This document shows positions 53,838-63,660 of a stretch of 64,000 nucleotides of DNA, in pieces. Source of the stretch: Oryzias latipes (lineage: Eukaryota > Chordata > Actinopteri > Beloniformes > Adrianichthyidae); the NCBI RefSeq assembly GCF_002234675.1, contig NC_019872.2, positions 11,033,950-11,097,949 on the forward strand, read 5' to 3'. The translations under genes were made by a program, and so were the position numbers. Positions within the stretch are counted from its first letter, which is position 1, and every line of letters begins with the position of its first letter. The notes under the pieces were generated by a model. It was given only the letters and a program-made list of their open reading frames with translations. It was not told the DNA's origin and ran no database searches.

Positions 53838-56837
53838 GGAGCCTGTCCACACACACAGTCAAATGTTATGAACACACCTGCTAGCTGCAAAAATGCTAGC
53901 TGCCAAGTAACTTTAATGGAAGTTTTTTTTCCCCCCAGCCATAATTCAAAGGGTTATTAAATTCTCAATTGACAATTGAATTAAAAATTTAATCATGCAA
54001 TTTAAAATACATTTTGCAATTTAGAATGGAATACCACTTTAAATTACAGTATGTGTGAAAAAACTTTCATATACAGGCTTATAAGAGGAACTCATTATGT
54101 CCACCAGGTGGCACACCCAACCACTTATCTGGAAAAAGCATGAAGCACATGATATTCTGAGTGAAGTTGTTAATAGTACTCATAGAAATGATATAGTTTT
54201 ACAATGTTGTTTCATTTTAATTTGTTTTAAACTAAAAAAAAAGATCAAATGTCTAAGAAATGTAAACTGCTTTTCACCGCTTCAATCTGGATCTTGTTTT
54301 CAAATATTTTTGCTGCCAATCTTTTAATAATTATGACTAACTGGATGTAATTGTACAAAAGGTTGTGTTATCTGTAACACACCAAGGCACACACACTCTC
54401 CCCGGTGTCCCAAGCAGCTGTGGGTAGTATTAGCAGTTGGATTTTCAAGGCTCTTGCTGTTACTCCTACACACACAACGCAAACACCCACACGCCCGCAC
54501 TCTCACTCAGACACACACGAACAAGCCACAACACCCTACGGGTTCTAAATAGAAAACAGCAGACAGAGTGTTGGCATGAGCGTGGCCTTGAGTCCAGATA
54601 GGAGTCTGATGAGTCAGGGTGAGATACGCGGAAGTCTCTAACCAGAACCTGTTAATAAAACTAAAACACAGCAGTAACAAGAAAAAAACATTCACTTACA
54701 TTTAAAAAGCTGTTTTTGAAATGATTATATTAAATAAAGCTGATATTTTTTTTTTACCTTTTTGGTAACAGAAAAACATTGCTTTAGGTATGTTCCTTCC
54801 CATATTTCAATGAAGTGTTGCAAGTGTGACCATGGCAACTCCACCTAAACATACTGAAAGGGATTTTCCGAAGTTCACGGTTGCTTTTTGTCATGCACTC
54901 GCTGACACAAACCACTTTGTTCATTCACATGCATGCAAATGAGAGTTAAACAAGGAAGAGGAACAGGATATTTTAAGCCTTGTCTGCCAACTGATAGTTG
55001 TAAATAAAGGCAGCAGTGGTAGAAAAACAAAAAAGGTCTGAAAGTTTTGTTTAGCAGGTCAAAATAAAGAATACATGTGGTCCCTTTTGAGTCTGAAACA
55101 TAGATAAACTAAACCCTAGATGATTGACAACATCAGATAGTGCATTTTGTCAATGTAACTAAGACTAAGTGCACACAAAATAAGGGTAGATAATCAGACA
55201 CTTTATAATCTGATGACATGTCACACTTTGACAAATCAAATTGTAATTATTGTGTTTTCTACTCACATTGCAATTCCCTCAGGTCTTCATTAGCTCACAT
55301 ATTTGATTTAAATCCTGGAAAGTCTTTCTTATGATGAGTAATTTCGTGTTGCACTCATGGTTGTTTTGCTTTCATTTCATGGATCAGAAACAGAACAGCT
55401 AGACACTCGTACAGTGAAGGAAATAAGTACTTGAACCCTCTTGCCAGAAAGACTTACTTACTTTGTGGCAAAACACTTATTAGCAGAACAGAGGACAGAC
55501 TGTTCTTGTGGTTGATGTCCAGTTTTCTGCACTTTTAAGGAGGAATTCTGGTCCACTCTTCTCTGCAAGATTTCTAAATCAGTTGCAAAGAAGAGTGATT
55601 TGGTTGCTGTTGCTTGGAAACTCTGAGCTGTAGCTCTCTCTATATAGTTTCTATAGGATTGAAGTCCGGAGACTGCCCGGGCCGCTCCATGACCTTGATA
55701 TGCTCCTTCTTCAGTCATTCCTTGGTTGCCTTGGCTGTTTAATTTGGGTCATTATCCTGTTGGAAGACCAACCCACAACACGTTTTAAGCCTCCTGGCTT
55801 AAGGAGGGAAGGAGGTTCTTACTCAGGACTTGATGGTACATGGCTCTGCCCATCCTCCCATCCACACGGTGAAGTAGCATTATGCAACCCCCCCCCCCCA
55901 GGCATGATGTTTTCACTTCCGTGCTTGACCGTGGGGGTTGGTGTTCTTGCAACATAATTGAACACCATCAGCATTTCTCTTCCTCTAAACACGGCGGGTT
56001 GAGTTGAAGCCAAAGAGCTCCATGTAGGTCTGATCTGACCATAGCTCCTTCTCCCAATCACTCTTTAACTCATGAAGGTGTTCATTTGCAAAGTTGAGGC
56101 AGGCCTGCACATGTGCCTTCTTTAGCAGGGGGACTTTACAAGATGTTAAATCATTGCGGTGCAAAGTATTACTGTGGTTTTCTTGGTGACTGTGGTTCCA
56201 GCTGCTTTGACATCATCAACCAACTCCTGCTGTGTTTTAGGCTGATTTCTCACTGTTCTCGTGATCAGGAAAACCCCACCCCATCAAGTCTTGTTTGGAG
56301 CCCCAGACCTATGGGTGGAATGATGATCATGTCATATCTGACTCACACAATTGGAATCACTCAAGTAGTTAAATCGCACTGGATGTTTTCACAGATAGCT
56401 GAATGGGTTTTTCTCTGGAATAAATGCAAATGTTGTTGTTGTTGTACACCTTTTAGCATATCCCTTCAGGGGTCGCCACAGTGAAGCAGCTTTCATTGAT
56501 TCATACAAATGGTTTGGCAGAGAATTCAACGCCGGATGTCCTTTCTGACAGAACCCTGTATTCTATCTGGGCTGGAGACTAGCACAGGGAGAACCAGACC
56601 CGGGCCTCCTTAAATCCCTTCAAATCCTTTTTTTTTCCCTTTGCTTGTTCTTGTAGACAAAAGCTGTTGGCGGAGCTAGTGGAGGATGAGAAGGTGGCCG
56701 TCGAGATTGCACGTTTGGAAGAGGAGTTTCGGCGTCTCACAGAGGAGAACCACACCTTGGTGACTGTCCATAAAGAGTGCACTCAACAGCTGGAGAGGCT
56801 ATGCCTTACCGGTCGTATGAGGCAAGACCCCTCGTGA
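49350..56837 (+). CDS. map3k7cl: MAP3K7 C-terminal-like protein, spliced gene
   Basis: Small cytoplasmic coiled-coil protein homologous to the C-terminal TAB2/TAB3-binding region of the kinase TAK1, but without a kinase domain; its function is poorly known. Exons 49350-49425, 51909-51967, 53034-53149 and 56657-56837 join in frame with GT-AG borders to give 143 residues (the human protein is about 142). It starts MITSTRRVSPDKSEVRIAFS, has FPDLEQRLQPVPPC in the middle, then a heptad-rich helix (about residues 65-135) with EHCRMAREFHQVKHEIAVL and RLTEENHTL. It ends GRMRQDPS. Each piece matches my memory of human MAP3K7CL and the TAK1 tail. It lies immediately upstream of bach1, as in human. Upstream non-coding exons are not located. 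Confidence 0.93.
49426..51908. other. map3k7cl intron 1
   Basis: Contains a short hAT-like MITE (50285-50450), CA-rich stretches and otherwise ordinary AT-rich DNA. No additional exon recognised. Confidence 0.7.
50285..50450. mobile_element. short hAT-like MITE
   Basis: Ends CAGGGGTGTCAGAATCCAGG and GGCCTGGAGTTTGACACCACTG-type inverted sequence (right end CACCACTG at 50450). TCTAGA lies just outside both ends, which may be a degenerate target duplication. Related in terminal sequence to the element at 7991. Confidence 0.7.
51909..51967 (+). CDS. map3k7cl: map3k7cl coding exon 2
   Basis: 59-nt exon encoding (G)VKDVEDPSQTFPDLEQRLQ; acceptor ATTTTAG, donor GTAAAA. The FPDLEQRLQ segment corresponds to FPELDQQLQ in the human protein. 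Confidence 0.93.
53034..53149 (+). CDS. map3k7cl: map3k7cl coding exon 3
   Basis: Encodes PVPPCATLRESVQVYKEHC through AVLEER plus two bases; acceptor GTTGCAG, donor GTGAGA. PPC...S..V...HC.MA matches the TAK1 C-terminal region that begins the coiled coil. Confidence 0.95.
53438..53900 (-). mobile_element. retroposed insertion of unknown family with 14-bp TSD
   Basis: The insertion is flanked by the direct repeat TGCCAAGTAACTTT at 53424-53437 and 53901-53914. The poly(T) at its left edge is the poly(A) tail of a minus-strand retroposon. It also has an internal A-run (about 53801-53833). The sequence between is unlike the other repeats here, and I do not recognise its source: a SINE, a LINE fragment or a processed RNA copy are possible. 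Confidence 0.75.
53801..53833. repeat. poly(A) tract
   Basis: About 33 A residues inside the retroposed insertion; length is likely variable. Confidence 0.9.
55412..56410 (-). mobile_element. Tc1/mariner element, decayed
   Basis: TA followed by CAGTGAAGGAAATAAGTAC is a typical Tc1-like terminus at 55410-55430. The minus-strand translation, with frameshifts, reads like Tc1 transposase: VFNYVARTPTPTVKHGS, NRIMTQIKQPRQP, and a WPGQSPDFNPIE-type DDE region followed by DLEILQRRVDQNSS. The opposite terminus was not found. Located in map3k7cl intron 3. Confidence 0.8.
56657..56837 (+). CDS. map3k7cl: map3k7cl last coding exon
   Basis: Encodes (K)QKLLAELVEDEKVAVEIARL through GRMRQDPS, with stop TGA at 56835-56837. 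Acceptor TTCTTGTAG, joined in phase 2 from exon 3 so that LEERKQKLLAEL forms, matching TAK1 (RKQELVAEL). Highly charged coiled coil. Confidence 0.95.
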
Positions 56838-56898
56838 CCTCTGACCGCACAGCACCTGAGACCACCAAACATCCGGCTGACATCAGGCCTGCAACCAG

Positions 56899-56904
56899 AA
56901 ATAA
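56899..56904 (+). promoter_or_regulatory. map3k7cl polyadenylation signal candidate
   Basis: AATAAA 62 bases after the stop. A second AATAAA at 57400-57405 could give a longer 3' UTR. Which is used cannot be told from the sequence. Confidence 0.5.
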
Positions 56905-58186
56905 AAGTTCCACTAAAACCCGCTTTACACAATGTATGAATCAGCTAATTACACAGAAACACTGAAGCTGGCTTTTATTTGAGTCTGAGTCACTTGTTCA
57001 AACCACAGACGTACACTTATCATCAGTTTTCGGTTGTTATGATTGTTCTACCACCTGTTGACACAGTGCAACTAGGTACTGTTTTGGATGTACAGCATTC
57101 GGTCTTCCAGAATAAGGACCAGCAGTTACGCAAGTTAACAAAAAGTTGTCAGTTCTTAAATCTGTTTCAGGTTTTGTGGAAACTCTTGTGAAACCAGAGG
57201 TGGGGAGATGTGGTCCAAATGTTCTGATCTAAACCTCTTTCCAGTCAAAAAGATGAGTAAAAAAAACATTTGGTTGCTTATTTCAATATATATGCCCAAA
57301 AATACAGCACTGAACAAGATGTATATTTTTTGAGTGGTAGTATGAATCTAAAGAAGAGGAATTAAAAAAAAACAGTTGCTTTTCTGTTGGAAATCTTAAA
57401 ATAAAAGCATTTTATTTACACCAGCATCAGTTCCTTAGTTTCATTTCTCTCTGTTGATGCCGTTGTTAACTATATTACAAAGAAAAAGGAAGTTATGTTT
57501 TTTTTCTTTTGTTAATGACGAGATTAGTTCATTTTGGAATCATAAAACACTGACCTGATTGGTCAGTTTGCCTGTGGCTGACTTCCTTCTTCTTTCATAT
57601 CATGTGATTGTGGCAGCTGCATTTTAGTGAAGTGAAGCTTTAGTCAGCTAGAGACTCGTACAGTGTCGTATTGGTATATATATGTGTGTTTTCTCAACAC
57701 ATCCAATTGATAAAATATCAAAATGTTAATCTGAGCTTTTGAGTGCAGTCTTTCTCTGCTTTTTGGACAATTCCTCCATGTTTTTGCTTGCAGACACCCA
57801 TGATATGTTTTTTGCACCAAGTTCCTTTAATGATTTGCTAGCTGAAGCAAAAAAACAAGACATGAGCCAACACATTTCTGCAAAATATTAACCTTTTGAT
57901 TATCATAACGTCCCCCTGTTTCTGGAAACCTGTAAAAAAATATTTGTTTTTCTTTCTTTCTAGAACTTGTCCTTTTTAGTTTTACACAGAATAAATTATC
58001 AATAACAAGCAATGCATTCATGTAAACACAACTTTACATTCCTTGTCTTGATTCCTGCATTTGGGGGTTTGGATTAGCAAAAAAAATTCCTTTCTGGGAA
58101 TAGTTTTCTCGTTTACCAGACAGATCCAAGGGTGGGATTGGAAGGAAGGGAAAACTGCTTGCTCATCCTTTATCAGCAGGAGCTCA
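56905..58186. other. map3k7cl 3' end to bach1 promoter
   Basis: Short intergenic stretch with no coding signal. It likely holds the map3k7cl 3' UTR and the proximal bach1 promoter; the genes are less than 2 kb apart in the same orientation. Confidence 0.6.
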
Positions 58187-58195
58187 TGAGTCAGC
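58187..58195 (+). promoter_or_regulatory. MARE/ARE-like site upstream of bach1
   Basis: TGAGTCAGC, preceded by A, fits the antioxidant response element core (TGANNNNGC) and half a Maf recognition element. It lies about 370 bases before the bach1 start codon. Nrf2- and Bach-type factors with small Maf bind such sites, so this suggests auto- or stress regulation. Confidence 0.5.
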
Positions 58196-58311
58196 TCTGC
58201 TTTGTTACACCCATGTGTGTTGCAACACGCACACACGTACACACACAAACAGGCTCTCCCTCAAACTCCCCCCCCCCTCCCTCTCACGTACTCACACACA
58301 GGCCATATGAC

Positions 58312-58318
58312 TGAGTCA
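58312..58318 (+). promoter_or_regulatory. AP-1/TRE site upstream of bach1
   Basis: TGAGTCA, a consensus AP-1 site that is also the core of a MARE, about 120 bases downstream of the MARE-like site and just before the presumed 5' UTR exon. Confidence 0.5.
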
Positions 58319-58320
58319 AG

Positions 58321-58464
58321 CGCAGCTTTTAGTTAGAAGGCAGTTTGAGATAAGACTTTCTGAGAAACAGCCTGGTGGAACAACATTCCATCTAGCAACA
58401 TCCAAGTGTACAAGGGAGGTTCCTTTATTACTAGAAGAGGCTTGAATGAAGTCTGCACTGAAAG
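58321..58464 (+). other. bach1: candidate bach1 5' UTR exon
   Basis: Ends CTGAAAG before a strong donor GTAAGC at 58465. The next acceptor (TACAAACAG, ending 58559) lies 95 bases on and directly abuts the start ATG. Together they suggest a small non-coding exon and a very short intron. The 5' limit is unknown. Confidence 0.45.
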
Positions 58465-58559
58465 GTAAGCTTATTGTTACCTGAAAGTCTGACTATTGTC
58501 ATAAAGGGAAATTTTGACCTTAGGTGTTTAAACGGTGTGTGTGCTATGTGTACAAACAG

Positions 58560-58808
58560 ATGTCCCAGATGGCCATGTCTACCTCGCGGTCGTCTGTGTT
58601 TACTTTTGAGTCGACAGTGCATTCCAGCCATGTGTTGCACCGCCTAGATGAGCAGCGCTGCCGGGACACGTTATGTGATGTTACGGTGATGGTGGAGGGT
58701 CAAAGTTTCAGGGCCCATCGCTCCGTACTCACTTCTTGCAGTGAGTACTTCTCGCTGAGGATCTCTTCCCTCATGCAGCATGGAGCAGTTGTCACTCTGC
58801 CACCAGAG
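58560..58808 (+). CDS. bach1: bach1 coding exon 1: BTB N-half
   Basis: Encodes [18 protein letters not shown] through VVTLPPE, 83 codons. It contains the first half of the BTB dimerisation fold. Donor GTGAGA. Confidence 0.94.
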
Positions 58809-61800
58809 GTGAGACATCACCCCAAAGTGCTACAAAAATATATCACTTTTCTGCCACATTCATGTGAAAATGCTGAGAAAATGGTTTTCTCCTTAAATAT
58901 TTGTTGCATTAAGCTTTAAATGAATATATATGTAAATATATATATAGTTTTTTTTTAACTTTTGACTTATATATCAACAGTTTTGTAAAATAGAAATATG
59001 TCTATTAAGAATAATATTCACGTGTATACTAATTTATTAATTGAATGGGTCAAAATGACAAGAAATATGCATTTTCTAGGAACATGAAAGATTTCTTCTG
59101 TCCTTTACAGGTGACGGTTGAGGGCTTTGAAGCTCTGCTAAAGTTTGCCTACACATCCAAACTGCACTTTGTGAAAGAGAACGTCTTACAAATACGAAAC
59201 GCAGCCTCCATACTTGGCTTCAGGGATCTAGATGAGGCTTGTTTTGATTTCCTCCTTCCAAAGTTTTTCTCCAAAAGCAAAAGCTCCTCTCCACATGTAA
59301 AAAAAATGTGTTGTGAAAAAAATCACAAAAAGCAGGTGTCAAAGGAAGAATTCGGCACAGACTCTGACAATCCGTCTTTCTGTGACAAAGAAGTAAAACC
59401 AGTTGCTGACTCATCATCTCAGCAGGAAGTGAGTCTGGACTGTAACAAACCAGAGAACAACATGATGGAAAGTCCAAAAATGAAAGACATCCCTGCACTG
59501 GGGGTTGAAGCAGGGACTGACAGTTTAATCCAGTGTCCAAAGTACCGGAAGTTCCAGCTTGCTTGTGGAAAAGAGGCGTGTGCTCCTGAAAAGAAGATCT
59601 GCAATGACTGCATCCTTCCCTGCTCTCCAAGCCCCAGCTCTGAAAACAGCAATAAGGAACACGTGCTTCAATTCCCAGGAAATTCAACCTCTAACAGAGA
59701 AAGCAAAGGTCAGTCTGGTGAGCCACTGAGAACTCAAACACATGACAGGCGTGAAAACCACATGGACAAAGTGGAAGTTGACTCTGAGAAGTGTAGATCT
59801 AAAAAGAAAGATGAGCTTTGTGTGGTGGTGAAGGACATGGAGGAGGTGATGGAACACACCAGCTCACCTGACACATGCCGTGCTAACTCCCTGAAGACAG
59901 ACAAAATGCTGTCACATTGCTCTTTGGGAACTTTCAATGACCCTCAAATCACCTGTTCCCGAGAGCACCAGATGTTTGTAGCTGGCATTACAGATCACCA
60001 GCCCAATAGTGCTGCTTGCGCATCAGAGCCAGGCTCGGTTCTTCACAATATACATTTGGTAGATAAGCAGAGGGGAGAAAGTGGTTGCTGTCAAGTTGGA
60101 GAAAGAGAAAGTGTTCATGCAGACAATCTTGGAGAAAGGAGCACCATGGAGATGGAAGTGACTGGCCCACTTGACATGCAGCAGGGGTCAGATACATTTC
60201 CCTTTGATCCAAACTTCCCTCCAGGTAGACTCTCAACCGAAACAAGTGACAGGTGGGCACAAAGCTCATCTTCAGAGGGGCCAAAAGGTCGGAGCAATCC
60301 CAGCTGTCTTTTCTACGGTGATCTGGAAAAAGTGGAATATTCATATAGTCAGGCAGGAATGTCGGAGTGTGAGGGGACCTCTCAGTCATGTGGGTCACCT
60401 GTGAACTCTGGGGAGGATGGATTCTCAGAGACAGAAACAGAGGGAGACAGCGAGTCCTCCACAAGGGAAAGAGCCAGGCAGGTGAGGACAAAAACTATAA
60501 AGCAGTTTTTCTGATTTGATGTCTGCCCTGCAGTTGTGAAGTTTTGTTCACCAGAATTTACAAAAAAAAAAAATGCAGCAGGAAAAAAACTTTACTTCCT
60601 TATAGTTTTCATTTTTAAGGACATATTTTGAAAAACAAATGAGTCTTGAAACTAGATCCACCAGGCTGAGAAGTCAATTATTGACCCTGAACAGTTGATT
60701 ATATACGTATATATATGTCCTGGACCGTTGTTATGAGTCCTGCTCATCGGTTCATAGTCCATTTCAACAAAAATTCACAGCTCAGCTCAATAAAAAGTAT
60801 TGGTCAAAGCACAGGATTCAAGAATCTATAATGTTTGTCCAGGATTATTCTTCAGATTATAAGATAGAGTTATAATACAAACTAATTACCATTGTAAATT
60901 CTGATTAAATATATGTAGGTTTTACAAATAAAATATGCTCCTGTAGTAAACAAGACAGGGAATCTTTCCTGTCACATTGTTGCAGTTAATATTAACCAAC
61001 AAGGCCAAAAGCTAAAAAAAACAACTATGCATTTAGACTGAATTTGTCTTTCTCACATGAAAAAGATATTGCATAAAATTCCATATTATATATCAAAGCA
61101 TTACTGTTTCCCAAGGAATTTTCTGGAAATTATGCATTGACAGTGATCCCATTTCTTACATCTAGGAGTTATGAAAAGACCAGACAAGCCTGTTTTACTG
61201 TGGCATGTTTGTGTCAACGTGCAGCGACTTGTTGGAACTCACTATCCTTCTTTAATTGAGCTTGATATTGCTTTGTTGCTCATTTTTAGCTCCAAATGTT
61301 TCCCAATAAGTTGGATCTTTGTCGATCAAACTCACAATATCATTCAAGAACTCAAAAGGCTTTGAACTCTAAAGCTACTTGGATTTTTTTTTGTGTTTCC
61401 TTGTTCTCCATCCCACAAAAAAGAAAAAAACACTTTTGCCAAAAAACAATATTTGTTAGAAATTAAAATCTATATTTTTCCTTTTTAAAGACCCACTCTA
61501 ATAAGAAAATCAAAAGTGTTTTTAACATGTTCTTGTGGCATTTTTCTGATGGACATATACGATTAAAATCAAGCTTAAAATAGCATTTGTTAGGTTTTCT
61601 TTGTTCAAGTCATTGTGATTCACGAGCTGATGAAAAAATGTAGTTGTAAAAAGCTTGTAGAAGCTCCCTGCTGCACTCCATTCTGATGCTTACACTTGTA
61701 GACGACTAGAGCCACGGACATCTTTGTTTTCCTTTTCAGAGCTGGTATCTGGCTCAAAACTGTACGTCTGGATGGCTCCAATTTTGCTTGCCATTTCTGT

Positions 61801-62825
61801 TGCACCAGTAAAGTTAGTTTGGGGTTATGGGGCTGTAAGCTACCAGGAGAAAGTGTAAACAAAGAGCTGACGAGATGTGTGGGCAGGCTTATACAATGCC
61901 AACGGTCCCCCCCATAACTTATTTCTGATGAACTCCTTCCGCTCTGCAGAAACCGAGCTCTAGAATACAATACAGAGTTTCTGGATTTTGGCTATAATCA
62001 TCCCAATTATAATTAAAAGACCACTGGGAACGCTTTTATTGTAGGTGACAAGATGATCAGAGTGGGACTTGGAAGCTATTTAAAATTGGGGGGTGGGGGG
62101 GCAAATGTCAAACAATGTCACCAGTAGTTGTGCTAGTGTCAAGATTTTCAATTACTGTTATTTTGTTTCTCACTGGTTAATGTTATTTTTGTGTCTGGGG
62201 TTTTCTTAGGTTCAGTTGCCATTCCCTGTTGACAGGATAATAAATCTAAGCCGGAATGACTTCCAGCAACTGTTGAAGCAGTATGACTTCACAAAGGAAC
62301 AGCTTGATTTTGTTCACGACATGAGAAGACGCAGCAAAAATCGCCTTGCAGCACAGCGCTGTCGCAAAAGAAAACTAGACTGCATTTACAATCTGCAGTG
62401 TGAAATCAACAAACTTGTAAGACTTATTATTACTAAGCTTTTTATTATAATTGTTTTGCCCATTTAATTAATTATTGATGCTGGGTGTTCTGTTTGCGTT
62501 GCAGAAGACAGAGAGGGAGAAACTGATTGTGGAGAGGAGCCAACTGGGCCAGATGAAGCTGAGAACATGTCACAGCGTCTCTGCCTTGTGTCAAAGGGTC
62601 TGCAGTGAGGCCAACCTGCAGCCAGAACAGCTGCAAGTGTTAGCCAAATACATATCTTCAGAGTGCCCGCTATCCTCCCTCTTCCCTCACATAGATGCGT
62701 TTCTGACGCAGCACGGATTTCCGCTCCTGCTCCAAGCACCTCTCCCAGCATGCACTGGAGATTTTGAAAATAAGGACACATCCAGCTCCGGCAGAGACAG
62801 AACCACAGACGAACAGCCACTTTAG
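58560..62825 (+). CDS. bach1: BTB and CNC homology 1, spliced gene
   Basis: Nuclear transcription repressor that pairs with small Maf proteins on MARE sites (for example at heme oxygenase) and is released and degraded when heme binds. Exons 58560-58808, 59111-60481, 62210-62416 and 62505-62825 join in phase 0 to 715 residues (human 736). Domains: BTB (about 25-125, [19 protein letters not shown]), a long acidic and Ser-rich middle (to about 540) with [14 protein letters not shown]-bZIP with basic region [17 protein letters not shown] (579-595) and leucine zipper (to about 640), and an extended C-terminus. Cys-Pro heme motifs are reduced to two, Cys225-Pro and Cys663-Pro. The start could instead be the later in-frame ATGs at 58569 or 58575; I use 58560 because it follows the acceptor. 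Confidence 0.97.
59111..60481 (+). CDS. bach1: bach1 coding exon 2: BTB C-half and middle region
   Basis: 457 codons from [17 protein letters not shown] to RERARQ; acceptor TTTACAG, donor GTGAGG. It holds the second half of the BTB domain and the conserved CPKYRKFQ heme-motif block (Cys225). The remainder is poorly conserved. The open frame runs past both ends into the introns, which should not be counted as coding. Confidence 0.96.
60482..62209. other. bach1 intron
   Basis: Contains a MITE of the AAAGACCCACTC family at 61487-62070 and a short G-rich run near 62088-62101. No further exon recognised. Confidence 0.75.
61487..62070. mobile_element. MITE, AAAGACCCACTC family
   Basis: Left TTAAAGACCCACTCTAAT and right GATGATCAGAGTGGGACTT, imperfect inverted repeats. 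The inner region shares GCTGGTATCTGGCTCAAAAC with 33131-33709. Non-coding. Confidence 0.8.
62210..62416 (+). CDS. bach1: bach1 coding exon 3: CNC and basic region
   Basis: 69 codons, [17 protein letters not shown] through CEINKL. It contains the CNC box and the DNA-contacting basic region of the bZIP. Acceptor TTCTTAG, donor GTAAGA. Confidence 0.97.
62505..62825 (+). CDS. bach1: bach1 coding exon 4: leucine zipper and C-terminus
   Basis: 106 codons plus stop. It begins [16 protein letters not shown], with zipper heptads, and has [19 protein letters not shown] and the conserved ECPLSS heme motif (Cys663). The stop is TAG at 62823-62825. Acceptor GTTGCAG. Confidence 0.96.
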   Translation, partial: KTEREKLIVERSQLGQMKLRTCHSVSALCQRVCSEANLQPEQLQVLAKYISSECPLSSLFPHIDAFLTQHGFPLLLQAPLPACTGDFENKDTSSSGRDRTTDEQPL

Positions 62826-63660
62826 AAAATGCTGGAAAACTTCTTTTGGTGCCCTGGTGTCACGATGACAGTGAAATGAACCCTGCACCCCTCATGACAC
62901 AGGAACATTGTCTTTTATTGTAGCCTCAGCATAAATCAGTGCGTCTTTGATCTTATCACCATACAGCATTTACAACAGGATTACTGTGATCAGCAGATGC
63001 AATAATCATCGAACTTGTTGGACTTGCTACCCAACAAAATCGATAATTATTGTTGGACTTGCTATCTTTTTATTTCCAAACATTAATGAGATGATGACAA
63101 CGCATTCCACAGCTTGAAGGCCTTGTATTTCAAGTTTATAAGAATTAAAAATTTTAAAGAACATTCAGCAACAAAGGCTTCCATTCTCGGAGATCTTACT
63201 GTCCACAGCTTCACCCAAAGGCAGCTGGGATAGGCTCCAGCAACCTCACCTGACTTTGCACAAAACTAAAACCAAATTGAAAACTTGCATTTCTTTGTAT
63301 TCATACCTGAGTAAGTCTTAAAGGTTATTCCTTTTGTTTTTACATCTTTTATAAACCTATCTTGACCCAACATTGTTTTTGGTCTGTTAAGTAATATCTT
63401 GCAGACAACATTGGTCTTAAAAAAGAGAACAATACACCACAACATTCAGCAGCAATACCATACAGCTTGACCAAAATGTCTTGAGACAGTGTGCAATGTT
63501 TACCTTGTGGTCTTTGCTCTGACTATCTTTTTTGCTGCTGTCATTGTGGCCTGTTCTCCTCCACAGACCACAGTGAGACATCTCATTTATTTGGTACAGA
63601 CATAGCATGTAAATATGTCTTAATTTAAGTGCAATAAAAGTTTGGATACATAATTAATCA
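62826..63660 (+). other. bach1: bach1 3' untranslated region
   Basis: Non-coding sequence between the stop codon and the AATAAA at 63633. A fragment reading GGGATAGGCTCCAGCAACC (63228-63246) is also found in the repeat at 8438 and is probably an old insertion piece. Confidence 0.6.
63633..63638 (+). promoter_or_regulatory. bach1 polyadenylation signal candidate
   Basis: AATAAA about 810 bases after the bach1 stop, the clearest hexamer in the downstream region. Confidence 0.5.

Noticed and set aside
59045..59110. Extra N-terminal coding upstream of bach1 exon 2
   Set aside because: The open frame simply reads back into the intron; a good acceptor (TTTACAG) lies at 59110 and the BTB sequence continues exactly from exon 1.
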